From Nocardioides exalbidus (lineage in GTDB: Bacteria > Actinomycetota > Actinomycetes > Propionibacteriales > Nocardioidaceae): DNA of 64,000 nt. The notes beneath the pieces were generated by a model. It had not been told where the DNA came from. It saw only the letters and a program-made list of their open reading frames with translations, and searched no databases. The position numbers and the translations under genes are program-made. The stretch is from positions 1,054,001 through 1,118,000 of the forward strand of contig NZ_FNRT01000002.1 in NCBI RefSeq assembly GCF_900105585.1, given 5' to 3'. Positions 1 to 8,158 of this stretch are shown here, in pieces. Each line of letters begins with the position of its first letter. Positions within the stretch are counted from its first letter, which is position 1.

Positions 1-68
1 CCGGTCGCCACACCATCCGGATCGACCCCGGACCGACCCCGGCCCGACCCCGAGAGCCGGGCGTCGGC

Positions 69-950
69 TCACCCCGGGAACAGTCGCGGGACGTCGGTGG
101 CGCTGGAGGTGAAGTGGGGCGGCCGCTTCTCGAGGAAGGCCGCGACGCCCTCCTTCCCGTCGCCGATCGAGGAGTAGAACATCGCCAGCGAGTCGGACAG
201 GTGCGCCTCGAGCGGGCTCGCCGCCGCGACGTTGCGGTAGAGCAGGCTCTTGGCCATCGCCAGCGCGGCGGGCGAGCGGTCCACCACGAACGAGCGGGCG
301 AGCTCCTGCGCGGTCACCACGAGCTCCAAGGGCTCGTGCAGCGAGCGCACCAGACCGCCCTCGAGCGCAGCCCCGGCGGTCAGGATCTCGGCGGAGTAGA
401 CCCACTCCAGCGCCTGCTGGAGCCCGACGAGGCGGGGCAGGAACCACGACGAGCACGCCTCGGGCACGATCCCGAGCCGACCGAAGACGAAGCCGATGCG
501 GGCCGTCGTGGCGGCCAGCCGGAGGTCCATGCCGAGGGTCATCGTCGCGCCGATGCCGACCGCGGCGCCGTTGATCGCGGCGATCACCGGCTTCGGCAGG
601 GCGTGGATCGCGAGGGTGACCCGGCCGCCCGTGTCGCGGATCCCGTCGGCGTACGCCGGGTCGTCGAAGCGCTCGCGCAGGCTCTCGGGCGTGGGCGCCA
701 GCGACTCGTCCAGGCCGAAGACGTTGCCCTCGGCGGACAGGTCCATCCCCGCGCAGAAGGCTCGCCCGCGACCCGTGACCACGACGGCACGCACGTCGTC
801 GTGCCGCGCGTCGACGAGGAAGAACTCCTCCAGCTCGCGCGCCATCGTGAGGTCGAAGGCGTTGAGGGCGTCGGGGCGGTCGAGGGTCAGCGTGCAGACC
901 CCGTCGGCGTCGAGGTCGATCGCGAGGGTCTCGAAGCGGCGTGGGGACAT
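69..950 (-). CDS. Crotonase/enoyl-CoA hydratase-isomerase family protein
   Basis: A 293-residue crotonase-fold protein expected to act on acyl-CoA thioesters in the cytosol. The oxyanion-hole region reads FCAGMDLSAEG. The second active-site segment (PVIAAINGAAVGIGATM) lacks the first catalytic Glu of true hydratases, while LGIVPEA keeps the second acidic residue. One glutamate suggests an isomerase or an atypical hydratase rather than a standard beta-oxidation hydratase. The ATG at 950 is used; a GTG at 959 would add three residues, and neither start has a good ribosome binding site. It lies 30 bp downstream of the response regulator on the same strand. The substrate cannot be read from sequence. 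Confidence 0.85.
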   Translation of the reverse strand: MSPRRFETLAIDLDADGVCTLTLDRPDALNAFDLTMARELEEFFLVDARHDDVRAVVVTGRGRAFCAGMDLSAEGNVFGLDESLAPTPESLRERFDDPAYADGIRDTGGRVTLAIHALPKPVIAAINGAAVGIGATMTLGMDLRLAATTARIGFVFGRLGIVPEACSSWFLPRLVGLQQALEWVYSAEILTAGAALEGGLVRSLHEPLELVVTAQELARSFVVDRSPAALAMAKSLLYRNVAAASPLEAHLSDSLAMFYSSIGDGKEGVAAFLEKRPPHFTSSATDVPRLFPG

Positions 951-980
951 GCCGGGCACGATAGCGACGGCGTCCCGGGG

Positions 981-1640
981 TCAGTCCCCGACCAGCCCGT
1001 GCTCGTGGGCGAAGACCACGATCTGCACCCGGTCGCGGAGCGAGAGCTTGCGCAGCACCGAGCCGACGTGGGTCTTGACCGTCGACTCGGAGGCGAAGAT
1101 CAGCCCGGCGATCTCGGTGTTGGACAGACCGCGCGCGACGGCGGAGAAGACCTCGCGCTCCTTGTCGGTCAGGGAGAGGTACGCCGACGGCGCAGGGGCG
1201 CGCGCGACGAACTGGCCCTGCAGGAGGAGGGACAGGTCGGCGGGGGCGAGCACCGCGTTGCCGGCGTGGACCGTGCGGATCGCGTCGCGCAGCATCACCG
1301 GCGTGGTGTCCTTGAGGAGGAACCCGCTGGCGCCGTAGCGGATGGCGGTGGCCGCGCGGTCGTCGAGGTTGAAGGTGGTCAGCACCACGACCCGCAGCGG
1401 GCGCTCCCGGCGGGAGACCCGGTCGGGCATGAAGAGCTGGCGCGTCGCCTCGACGCCGTCCATCTCGGGCATCCGGATGTCCATCAGCACCACGTCGGGC
1501 TGGAGCTCGTCGCACACGGCGACGGCCTCGAAGCCGTCGCCGGCCACGCCGACGACCTCCATCTCGTCCTGGGCGTCGACGATCACCCGGACGCCCTCGC
1601 GGAAGAGCTCCTGGTCGTCGACCAGCACGACCCGGATCAC
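981..1640 (-). CDS. NarL/LuxR-family response regulator
   Basis: A 219-residue two-component response regulator. The receiver domain (about residues 1-125) has the acidic pocket VDDQ and phospho-acceptor Asp54 in VLMDIRMPE. The C-terminal LuxR-type HTH (about 155-210) contains LSNTEIAGLIFASESTVKTH. The GTG start at 1640 overlaps the kinase stop in a GTGA, so the two are translationally coupled and should be cognate. It is the last gene of the run that begins at the VanX-like dipeptidase. By position it probably controls that run or a cell-envelope response; the signal is unknown. VanR proteins are OmpR-type, so this is not a VanR orthologue. Confidence 0.92.
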   Translation of the reverse strand: MIRVVLVDDQELFREGVRVIVDAQDEMEVVGVAGDGFEAVAVCDELQPDVVLMDIRMPEMDGVEATRQLFMPDRVSRRERPLRVVVLTTFNLDDRAATAIRYGASGFLLKDTTPVMLRDAIRTVHAGNAVLAPADLSLLLQGQFVARAPAPSAYLSLTDKEREVFSAVARGLSNTEIAGLIFASESTVKTHVGSVLRKLSLRDRVQIVVFAHEHGLVGD

Positions 1641-2995
1641 GCGCCGCCCCGCACGGGCACCCACGCGGTGGACGTGAACGTCGTCCGGCCCGCCTCGTCG
1701 CGACGTCGTACGTCGAGCCGTCCCCCGACCGCCTCGAGCCGCCGGCGCATCCCGTCGACGCCCTGGCCGGGCGCCTGGGCCGGGCTCGCCACCGGGACGG
1801 GTGCGGTCGCGTCGGAGGACACCGAACGCATCGGCTGGGTGACGTCGGGCGCGGGCTCGCCGCCCACCACGTTGCGGACCTCGATGCGCAGCTCGCCCTC
1901 CCAGTGGCGTTCGACGGTGACCGGGGCGTCCCGGCGCCCGTGCTTGATGGCGTTGGTCAGCATCTCCTGCAGGACACGGTAGGCGACCGTCTCGAGCTCG
2001 GGGGGCAGGGGCTGCGGCTGGCCGACGACGGTCGAGACGACCTCGTGGCCGCTGGAGCGGACGCCCTCGATGAGCGAGTCCAGGCTGCCGGCGCGACCGG
2101 AGGCGGTCGGGTCCTTGGTGGTCGTCAGGACCTGCCGCACGTCCTGCAACGAGGTCCGTGCCGAGGTCGCGATCGTCGCGAGGGTGTCCTTGAGCTTGTC
2201 GTTGAGCGCGAGCGGGTCGGCGTCCTTGAGGTACTGGGCGGACTCGGCCTGGGCGAGGATCACCGCCAGCGAGTGGCCCACGACGTCGTGCACGTCGCGC
2301 GCCATCCGGGTCTGCTCCTCGCGCAGGCGGGCGATCTCGCGGGCCTGCTCGGACTCCTGCACCGCACGGGCCGCGTGGTCCTCGGCGGCGACCTGCGAGA
2401 CCCGCGACTGCTCCGCGCGCGATCCGAAGCGCAGCGCCAGGCCGAGCAGCCACGGCGACCCGAGGACCAGCATCCCGAGGAACGCCGCGCCGATCTGCCA
2501 CGTGGCTCCGAAGCGGTAGGCCCCGTTGATGATGCTGTTGTAGTCGATGAAACCGGCGAGGACGTCGTAGACCTCGGACGCGGCGAACAGCACCACGACC
2601 GCCGCCCCCAGCGGGATCGACAGCCCGCTCAGCAGCACCACCGGGGTGCTGCCCCACCGGGCTGCGCCGAAGGCGACCGCGGCGATCGCCAGCTGGGTCA
2701 GCAGCACCGGCGTCCCGGTCGAGAGCTGGAGGAAGCAGATCACCCAGACCAGCCCCAGCGCGAGCCCCGGCATGCGACGGCTCAGGCCCACCGCGACCGC
2801 GGTGGCGAGCACCAGGAGGACCAGGGGGAACCGGCTGCCGTAGACCTGCACGGTGTTGACGGCCTCGAGGAAGCCGAGGACGAGCACGGCCGCCCCCAGG
2901 GCGAGGTCCGGCCCCCATCCCTGCAGCTGCTCCACGTCCAGGCGCCCACCGGGACGGCGGTAGTCGGACCGGGGCTGCGGCGTGCGGTCGCTCAC
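1637..2995 (-). CDS. Membrane sensor histidine kinase, HisKA_3/NarX-DesK type
   Basis: A 452-residue kinase with about five or six hydrophobic segments in residues 30-190, then a HisKA_3 dimerisation/phosphoacceptor domain with His236 in RMARDVHDVVGHSL. The HATPase_c domain has an N-box (LQEMLTNAIKHG) and a G-rich motif GQGVDGMRRRLEAVGG. The GTG at 2995 is chosen because it overlaps the acyltransferase stop (GTGA). The reading frame is open further upstream, but that part is only the shadow of the acyltransferase gene. It autophosphorylates and transfers to the coupled regulator at 981-1640. There is no large extracytoplasmic domain, so the cue is probably sensed within or near the membrane. 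Confidence 0.92.
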   Translation of the reverse strand: MSDRTPQPRSDYRRPGGRLDVEQLQGWGPDLALGAAVLVLGFLEAVNTVQVYGSRFPLVLLVLATAVAVGLSRRMPGLALGLVWVICFLQLSTGTPVLLTQLAIAAVAFGAARWGSTPVVLLSGLSIPLGAAVVVLFAASEVYDVLAGFIDYNSIINGAYRFGATWQIGAAFLGMLVLGSPWLLGLALRFGSRAEQSRVSQVAAEDHAARAVQESEQAREIARLREEQTRMARDVHDVVGHSLAVILAQAESAQYLKDADPLALNDKLKDTLATIATSARTSLQDVRQVLTTTKDPTASGRAGSLDSLIEGVRSSGHEVVSTVVGQPQPLPPELETVAYRVLQEMLTNAIKHGRRDAPVTVERHWEGELRIEVRNVVGGEPAPDVTQPMRSVSSDATAPVPVASPAQAPGQGVDGMRRRLEAVGGRLDVRRRDEAGRTTFTSTAWVPVRGGA

Positions 2996-4047
2996 GCCAC
3001 CACCGCCTCGCGCGTACGACGCCAGCGCTGGGCAGGCCGCTCCACGAGCCGCCAGCTGATCACCGCCATGACCAGGGTCAGGACGGCCGCCACCGGGCCG
3101 GCATACTGCTCCAGCGAGGGCCGCAGCCAGAGGGTGAGCGGGTAGTTCCAGAGGTAGGCGCCGTAGGACACCGTGCCGAGGACGACCAGCGCCCGCGCCG
3201 GGCCGGTCACGGTGGTCCAGCTCCGCCACGACAGCAGCAGGACCGCGGTCAGCACAGCGATGGCGGGGCCTCCTGCCAGGTAGGTGAGGGCGTGACCCCG
3301 CAATGGAACCACGCTGAGGACCGCCAGTCCGACGAGTGCGGCAGGCGCCGCCCGGCGGGCGAGTCCGTCATACCGAGCGACACCGGTGCGCGCCGATCCG
3401 GATGACGGATCCGCGGCGCGGGCACCCAGGATCCGCGTCGCGCCGCCGATCACGAAGCAGACCGCCCACGAGGTCGGCAGCGCGTAGGCCAAGTCGGGCG
3501 CCTCGCTGAGCCACACGAGCGTGGCGACGCACGCGAGCACGCAGGCCGCGGCGACGACGACGAGCGCGAGCCGCACCCGCCCCCGCGCGAAGGCGACCAC
3601 CAGCACCGCCGGCCAGACCAGGTAGAACTGCTCCTCCGTCGCGAGCGTCCACAGGTGGAAGGTCGCGTCGCTGGCGTGGCCGAAGGGCAGGTTGGCCGTC
3701 CACGTCAGTGCGACCAGCACCGTCGTGCCGAGCTCACCGCGATCGCCGAGCGGGTCGAGGAGCAGCGTCACCACGACGACGCCCGCCACGAGGAACAGAA
3801 GTGCAGGCACCAGCCGTCGCGCCCGGCGCGCGTAGAAGCGGCGCAGGTCCACCCGGCCCGTCCGCTCCAGCTCGTCGACCAGCAGACCAGTGATGAGGGA
3901 GCCGCTGAGCGCGAAGAACATCACGACCCCGACGACCCCCGCGCCGGGGAACGCCGACGGCCACGCGTGCCGCAGCATCACCAGCGCGATGGCGATCCCG
4001 CGCAGCAGGTCGATCCCGTCGATGCGCCCCGTGGTCGGCGCGCTCAC
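2992..4047 (-). CDS. Acyltransferase-3 family integral membrane protein
   Basis: A 351-residue multi-span protein of the Acyl_transf_3 (OafA/NodX) family. The N-terminal signature GIDLLRGIAIALVMLRHA and RRFYARRARRLVPALL, followed by about nine further hydrophobic segments, fit the fold. Such enzymes usually transfer acetyl or other acyl groups to cell-surface glycans. It overlaps ddl upstream and the kinase downstream by 4 bp each (GTGA). In VanT serine racemases of VanC/E/G-type clusters, an acyltransferase-3-like membrane half is fused to a racemase half. Here acyltransferase and racemase are separate genes in the same run, with ddl between them, so it may work with that pathway. That link is inference. 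Confidence 0.88.
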   Translation of the reverse strand: MSAPTTGRIDGIDLLRGIAIALVMLRHAWPSAFPGAGVVGVVMFFALSGSLITGLLVDELERTGRVDLRRFYARRARRLVPALLFLVAGVVVVTLLLDPLGDRGELGTTVLVALTWTANLPFGHASDATFHLWTLATEEQFYLVWPAVLVVAFARGRVRLALVVVAAACVLACVATLVWLSEAPDLAYALPTSWAVCFVIGGATRILGARAADPSSGSARTGVARYDGLARRAAPAALVGLAVLSVVPLRGHALTYLAGGPAIAVLTAVLLLSWRSWTTVTGPARALVVLGTVSYGAYLWNYPLTLWLRPSLEQYAGPVAAVLTLVMAVISWRLVERPAQRWRRTREAVVA

Positions 4048-5000
4048 GCGGGCAGCACGTCGCGGACGAGGCGGTCGAGGAGGTCGGCGTACGACACCCC
4101 TGCCGCCGCGAACATCTTCGGGACCTGCGACTGCTCGGTGAAGCCGGGCATCGTGTTGACCTCGTTGAGCACCGGGCCGGCCGGCGTGACGAAGAAGTCG
4201 ACGCGCGCGACGCCGGCGCAGCCGAGGGCGTCGTAGACCGCGAGCGCGGCCTCCTCGAGCTCCTTGCGCCCGGTGTCGTCGAGGGCGGCGGGGATGCGGA
4301 AGTCGGCGCCCCCGCCGTACTTCGCCTCGAAGTCGAACCAGCCGTCCACCACGATCTCCAGCGCCGGCGAGACCACCCGCGCGCCGTCCGCGGTGCCGAG
4401 CACCGCGACGTCGATCTCACGGCCGACGACGACGTCCTCGACGAGGATCCGGTCGTCGAGCGCGAGGGCCGTCGCCAGCGCCTCGGGCAGGTCGGCGGCC
4501 TCGCGGACGAGGGAGACGCCGTGGCTCGAGCCGGCCGCGACCGGCTTCACGACGACCGGGTGCGTCCAGGTGTACGACGACGCGGTGGTTGCGGTCAGCA
4601 GCCGACCCGGCGCGGTGGCGATGCCGAGCGCCCCGGCGACGAGCTTGGTCGCCCACTTGTCCATCGCGAGGGCACCGGCGCCGACACCGGACCCGACGTA
4701 GGCCACGCCCGCCAGCTCGCAGAGCGCGGCCAGCGAGCCGTCCTCACCACGTGGGCCGTGCACGACGGGGAGCACGGCGGCGCACGACTGGAGGATCGCG
4801 ACGGCCTCACCGAGCGTCAGGCGCCGCCCGCCCCCGTGCCACGCGCCGTCGGGGGCGATGGTGAGGCGGACGACGTCGTACGCCGTCGGGTCGAGCGCCG
4901 CGGCGACCGCGGCCGCGGAGGCGAGGGAGACCTCGTGCTCGCAGTTCTGGCCGCCGCCGACGACGGCCACTCGAACCAGGTCGATGGGGGTCTTCGTCAC
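4044..5000 (-). CDS. ddl: D-alanine--D-alanine (or D-Ala-D-X) ligase
   Basis: A 318-residue ATP-grasp ligase joining D-Ala to a second D-Ala or related acceptor for peptidoglycan precursors in the cytosol. It shows GGGQNCEHEVSLASA near the N-terminus, VKPVAAGSSHGVSLV (substrate-binding Ser near 159), the omega-loop FDFEAKY (222-228) and the Mg/ATP motif VLNEVNTMPGFT (277-288). Tyr228 corresponds to the Tyr216 of DdlB-type enzymes; D-Ala-D-Lac ligases have Lys in this loop. This argues for D-Ala-D-Ala or D-Ala-D-Ser rather than D-lactate. It is shorter than the roughly 360-residue Ddl typical of actinobacteria. The GTG start overlaps the racemase stop. It may be a second, cassette-type ligase. 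Confidence 0.9.
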   Translation of the reverse strand: MTKTPIDLVRVAVVGGGQNCEHEVSLASAAAVAAALDPTAYDVVRLTIAPDGAWHGGGRRLTLGEAVAILQSCAAVLPVVHGPRGEDGSLAALCELAGVAYVGSGVGAGALAMDKWATKLVAGALGIATAPGRLLTATTASSYTWTHPVVVKPVAAGSSHGVSLVREAADLPEALATALALDDRILVEDVVVGREIDVAVLGTADGARVVSPALEIVVDGWFDFEAKYGGGADFRIPAALDDTGRKELEEAALAVYDALGCAGVARVDFFVTPAGPVLNEVNTMPGFTEQSQVPKMFAAAGVSYADLLDRLVRDVLPA

Positions 5001-6187
5001 GACAGGCTCCTGAGGCGTGCTGGTGCAGTGGTGCGGGATGCGGTGGTGCGGGATGCGGGGACAGTGGTGCGGTGGACGCGGGAGCCGACGCCGGTGACGA
5101 CCTCGTGCTCGATGGTGTCGGACCAGACGGCCCACTCCGCGACGGTCGGCTCCCCGGCACCGCCGGGCCCGAGGACGGTCGCGGTCTCGCCCGGGCGGAC
5201 GGGCTCGTCGCCGAGGTCGACGACGACCTGGTCCATCGAGATCCGGCCGACGACCGGGCGGCGACGCCCGCGCAGCAGCACCTCGGCGCGCCCGGAGGCG
5301 ACGCGGGGCAGCCCGTCGGCGTACCCGAGCGGCAGCAGCGCCAGGTGGGTCGCCGCGGGCGCGGTCCAGGTGTGGCCGTAGCCGACACCGGTGCCGGCGC
5401 GGACCCGGCGGACGCTGACCACCGGCGCGCTCAGCGTGAGGCCGTGGGAGAGCGGCGTGGTGCCGGTCGGGTCGATCCCGACCAGGCCGGCGCCGATCCG
5501 GACGTGCGTGTGGTGGCTGCGCGGGTCGAGCAGCGTCGCCGACGTCGCCGCGAGGTGGCGCATCGCGGGCCGGAGCCCGGCGCCGCGCGCGACCTCCAGC
5601 CCCCAGGCGAACCGTCGCCGGCCGAGGGCGTTGGCCTCGTGACCGGGGTCGTCCGCACACCCGAGGTGACCCATCACGCCGACGACCTCGAGCAGTCCGG
5701 CCCGCTCGGCACGACGTGCCGCCCGGCACAGCGCCGGCCACGCGGACGGCTCGGCGCCGTCGCGGGCCATGCCGGTGTCGAGGTGCAGGTGCACCCGCGC
5801 GGGTCGCTGCAGCGACGCGACCCGCAGGACCGCGTCGAGGTGCTCGCGCGACGGGACGGCTAGGTCGACGTCGGCGGCCAGCGCGGCGCCGTACGACGCG
5901 TCGAGCGGGTTGAGCCAGCTGAGGATCCGGCCGCCGAGACCCTCCGCGCGCAGGGCGAGCGCCTCGTCGATGCTGGTGACGCCGAGGGAGGTCGCGCCGC
6001 TGGCGAGCGCGGTGCGCGCGACGTCGGCCGCGCCGTGCCCGAAGCCGTCGGCCTTGACGACCGCCATCACCTCGGCGTCGGTGCGTCCCGCGAGGAGACG
6101 GGTGTTGGCGGCGATCGCGGAGAGGTCGACCTCGAGCCGCGGCCCGTGGGTCGCGCCGGTGCTCGGCACGACGGCGAGCGCACTCAT
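4997..6187 (-). CDS. alr: Alanine racemase (PLP, fold type III)
   Basis: A 396-residue alanine racemase-family enzyme supplying D-alanine, or possibly D-serine, for the adjacent ligase. The PLP lysine is Lys45 in VVKADGFGHG and the C-terminal-domain catalytic Tyr is in VGYGHTW. LPLGYADGLPR and RISMDQ are standard late motifs. It has no membrane domain, unlike VanT. The ATG at 6187 overlaps the dipeptidase stop (ATGA) and its own stop overlaps ddl (GTGA), so dipeptidase, racemase and ligase are translationally coupled. The last 20 residues (TVPASRTTASRTTAPARL) are Thr/Arg-rich and look like an unstructured extension. Substrate preference is not readable. Confidence 0.92.
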   Translation of the reverse strand: MSALAVVPSTGATHGPRLEVDLSAIAANTRLLAGRTDAEVMAVVKADGFGHGAADVARTALASGATSLGVTSIDEALALRAEGLGGRILSWLNPLDASYGAALAADVDLAVPSREHLDAVLRVASLQRPARVHLHLDTGMARDGAEPSAWPALCRAARRAERAGLLEVVGVMGHLGCADDPGHEANALGRRRFAWGLEVARGAGLRPAMRHLAATSATLLDPRSHHTHVRIGAGLVGIDPTGTTPLSHGLTLSAPVVSVRRVRAGTGVGYGHTWTAPAATHLALLPLGYADGLPRVASGRAEVLLRGRRRPVVGRISMDQVVVDLGDEPVRPGETATVLGPGGAGEPTVAEWAVWSDTIEHEVVTGVGSRVHRTTVPASRTTASRTTAPARLRSLS

Positions 6188-6810
6188 GCCGCGACCGCGG
6201 CGGTGTCGGCGGGACCGTAGAGCGCCGCGTCGGCACCGGTGGTGAGCGCCCAGTAGCGGTCGCCGAAGCTCCAGTGCCACCACTCGGTCGGGTAGTTCAC
6301 CAGCCCGGCGCCGCCGAGCACGCGGGCCAGCAGGTCGCGGTGCGCACGGGCGTCGGCACTGATGCCGGCCGCGGCGAAGTAGCAGGCCCCGTCGGACTGC
6401 TCGGGCGTCGCGTCGATCGGCGTACCCATGTCGAGCTCCTCGCCCGTCACGTCGACCAGCGTCAGGTCGACCGCCGCGCCCGCGACGTGCGGGGCGACCG
6501 CGACCGGGGAGACGAAGCGACTGGTGAGCACGGCGAGGTCGGCCGGCGAGATGCCCGGGTGCGCGGCACAGACCTCCGCGGAGTAGGCGTCGATGATCGC
6601 CTGCTGGTCGGCCACCGCCCGGTGGCCCTCGACCACCCGGATCGCGAGGCCGGGCGGGAGCGCTGCCTGCGCCGCCTGGAGCCGGTCGGCCAGGCCCTGC
6701 CGCACGAGCGCGCCGGCGGGGCCGAACGAGCGGTCGAGGTGGACGAGCGGCTCACCGGACTCGTGGAGTGGTACGGCGCCGACGCGCGGGTCGGAGAGCA
6801 GGATGATCAT
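6184..6810 (-). CDS. vanX: VanX-type D-alanyl-D-alanine dipeptidase (peptidase M15D)
   Basis: A 208-residue zinc dipeptidase of the VanX/DdpX type, which hydrolyses D-Ala-D-Ala. The zinc and catalytic residues are visible: Arg64 (RVVEGHRAV), HxxGxAxD with His108 and Asp115 (PHVAGAAVD), and ExxH with Glu176 and His179 (TEWWHW). There is no signal peptide, so a cytosolic site is expected as for VanX, though general dipeptide recycling is also possible. The ATG at 6810 is preferred because the open frame upstream is not protein-like. It is the first gene of the alr-ddl-acyltransferase-kinase-regulator run and probably sets its promoter, in 6811-7005. Confidence 0.88.
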   Translation of the reverse strand: MIILLSDPRVGAVPLHESGEPLVHLDRSFGPAGALVRQGLADRLQAAQAALPPGLAIRVVEGHRAVADQQAIIDAYSAEVCAAHPGISPADLAVLTSRFVSPVAVAPHVAGAAVDLTLVDVTGEELDMGTPIDATPEQSDGACYFAAAGISADARAHRDLLARVLGGAGLVNYPTEWWHWSFGDRYWALTTGADAALYGPADTAAVAA

Positions 6811-7005
6811 GACGACAACGGTCGTCGTCCGACCGGGTCGGACGCCTCCACCTGAGGTGCCGAGGGGCTGTCCTCGAGGACGAGATCTCCCTGACGCCCC
6901 GCTGTCGTCCCGGTCGGCACACGTGTCCGGGATGTGGCCCCTCGTGCGGCGGATTGAGGGCGGCTTCTCGGACACGTGTGGGGTGACCGGTCGTAAACTG
7001 GAGGC
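6811..7005. promoter_or_regulatory. Divergent promoter region with paired ACACGTGT sites
   Basis: 195 bp between the divergent vanX-like gene and the DUF1992 gene. It holds CACACGTGTCCG at 6918-6929 and its exact inverted copy CGGACACGTGTG at 6969-6980. A GACGAC-AACG-GTCGTC dyad at 6811-6826 directly abuts the vanX start. These look like operator sites, but the cognate regulator is unknown. The two-component regulator at the end of the operon is one candidate. Confidence 0.45.
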
Positions 7006-7578
7006 ATGCCGGAGCAGGACCGGAGCGAGGAGTTCGAGGTCGCGGACCCCCAGACGGGGCGCCGCGAGGCGGAGCGTGACGCGCGGACGAGTCGCTCGGC
7101 CGCGGCGGCCCGGATCGCCCAGCAGGCGACCTGGGTCGACCTCCAGGTTCGTCAGGCGATGGAGCGCGGCGAGTTCGACGACCTGCCGGGGGCGGGCAAG
7201 CCGATCGAGGGTCTCGGCGCCGAGCACGACCCCGACTGGTGGGTGAAGAAGCTCGTCGAGCGCGAGAACATCGCGATCCTCCCGCCGGCCCTCGCGCTGC
7301 GCAAGGAGGACGCCGAGCTCGAGGCGAGGCTCGACCGGATCACCGCCGAGGCGGAGCTGCGCCGCCAGCTCGACGACTTCAACCGGCGCGTCGTCGAGGC
7401 CCGTCGGCAGCTCCAGGGCGGCCCGCCGGTCGTGACCCCGACCCGTGACGTCGACGCGGAGGTCGCTGCCTGGCGTGATCGGCGTACGGCCCGGATCGAG
7501 GCCCAGCGCGTGGCGCGGGCGGCCGCCGACGAGGCCGCACCGCAGCGCCCGTGGTGGCGCAGGCTCACCGGCCGCTGA
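7006..7578 (+). CDS. DUF1992 (DnaJC28-like conserved domain) protein
   Basis: A 190-residue protein with the DUF1992 core, the conserved domain of DnaJ homologue subfamily C member 28: WVDLQVRQAMERGEFDDLPGAGKPI followed by WVKKLVERENI. The rest is charged and helical, and there is no J domain, signal peptide or membrane span. The function of bacterial stand-alone DUF1992 proteins is not established. The ATG at 7006 follows a short leader, and the gene is divergent from the vanX-like gene. It ends 3 bp before the convergent nuoA stop, leaving no room for an independent terminator. Confidence 0.85.
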   Translation: MPEQDRSEEFEVADPQTGRREAERDARTSRSAAAARIAQQATWVDLQVRQAMERGEFDDLPGAGKPIEGLGAEHDPDWWVKKLVERENIAILPPALALRKEDAELEARLDRITAEAELRRQLDDFNRRVVEARRQLQGGPPVVTPTRDVDAEVAAWRDRRTARIEAQRVARAAADEAAPQRPWWRRLTGR

Positions 7579-7581
7579 GGG

Positions 7582-7944
7582 TCAGTCCCACTCGAGGCCG
7601 CCGCGACGCCACTCGTAGGCGTAGGCGACCGACAGGTTGAGGATGAACAGCACGACCGCGAGGTAGCCGAAGGTGCCGAGCTGGTCGAAGTGGATCGCCC
7701 ACGGCACCAGGAACATGATCTCGATGTCGAAGATGATGAAGGTCATCGCGATCGTGTAGTAGCGCACCGGGATCGTCCGCCGACCGCGGCCCGGGTCGTC
7801 GACCGGCTGGATGCCGCACTCGTAGGATTCGAGCCGGACCCGGTGGTAGCGGCGCGGTCCGACGACCGAGCTCATCAGCACCGATCCGACCGCGAACAGC
7901 CCGGCGATCAGCGACAGCACGATCACCGGCAGGTAGAGCTCCAT
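7582..7944 (-). CDS. nuoA: NADH-quinone oxidoreductase subunit A (orphan nuoA)
   Basis: A 120-residue three-span membrane protein matching NuoA of respiratory complex I. The diagnostic loop is present: YECGIQPVDDPGRGR followed by IPVRYYTIAMTFIIFDIE with the conserved acidic residues, then VPWAIHF. NuoA normally begins a nuoA-N operon, but no nuoB or other complex I gene adjoins it. Downstream is the convergent DUF1992 gene and upstream an intergenic repeat plus a plus-strand lyase gene. It is full length with an intact motif, so it may be a functional second copy or the relocated subunit of a split operon. The ATG at 7944 is chosen by family length. Confidence 0.9.
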   Translation of the reverse strand: MELYLPVIVLSLIAGLFAVGSVLMSSVVGPRRYHRVRLESYECGIQPVDDPGRGRRTIPVRYYTIAMTFIIFDIEIMFLVPWAIHFDQLGTFGYLAVVLFILNLSVAYAYEWRRGGLEWD

Positions 7945-8013
7945 CGTGACTCCTCGTCGTCGGGGGCCTACGACACCGAGTCGTACAGGAAATACCAAAG
8001 GACGACGAGGAGA

Positions 8014-8090
8014 CTTTGCACCCGAGACTCCCGGTTGTCGGCCGGGATCTCGGCCACTAAGCGTGGGAGTCACCGGATATCCGGTGACTC
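8014..8090 (-). repeat. 77-nt palindromic intergenic repeat, copy 1
   Basis: One of four copies of a 77-nt element in this window, in reverse orientation relative to the others. It carries the 18-bp perfect palindrome TCACCGGATATCCGGTGA (8070-8087), an imperfect second dyad around TTGTCGGCC, and the terminal box GCACCCGAG(A/T)CTCCCGG. It lies between nuoA (minus) and a CitE-like gene (plus), so it is not inside a gene. Confidence 0.9.
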
Positions 8091-8158
8091 GCGCGCGCCC
8101 ACGACCCGAGAGACATGCGTCATATCCGCGGATTGCTACGCGGCGGTAGTTTGCGCGC

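Noticed and set aside
114..1982. A 622-codon open frame opposite the crotonase and two-component genes
   Set aside because: Its translation is Arg/Gly/His-rich low complexity, typical of the antisense frame of GC-rich genes, and it spans two well-supported genes.
4044..5000. D-Ala-D-Lac ligase of the VanA/VanB type
   Set aside because: The omega loop keeps Tyr (FDFEAKY), as in D-Ala-D-Ala and D-Ala-D-Ser ligases, and no vanH-like dehydrogenase is present.
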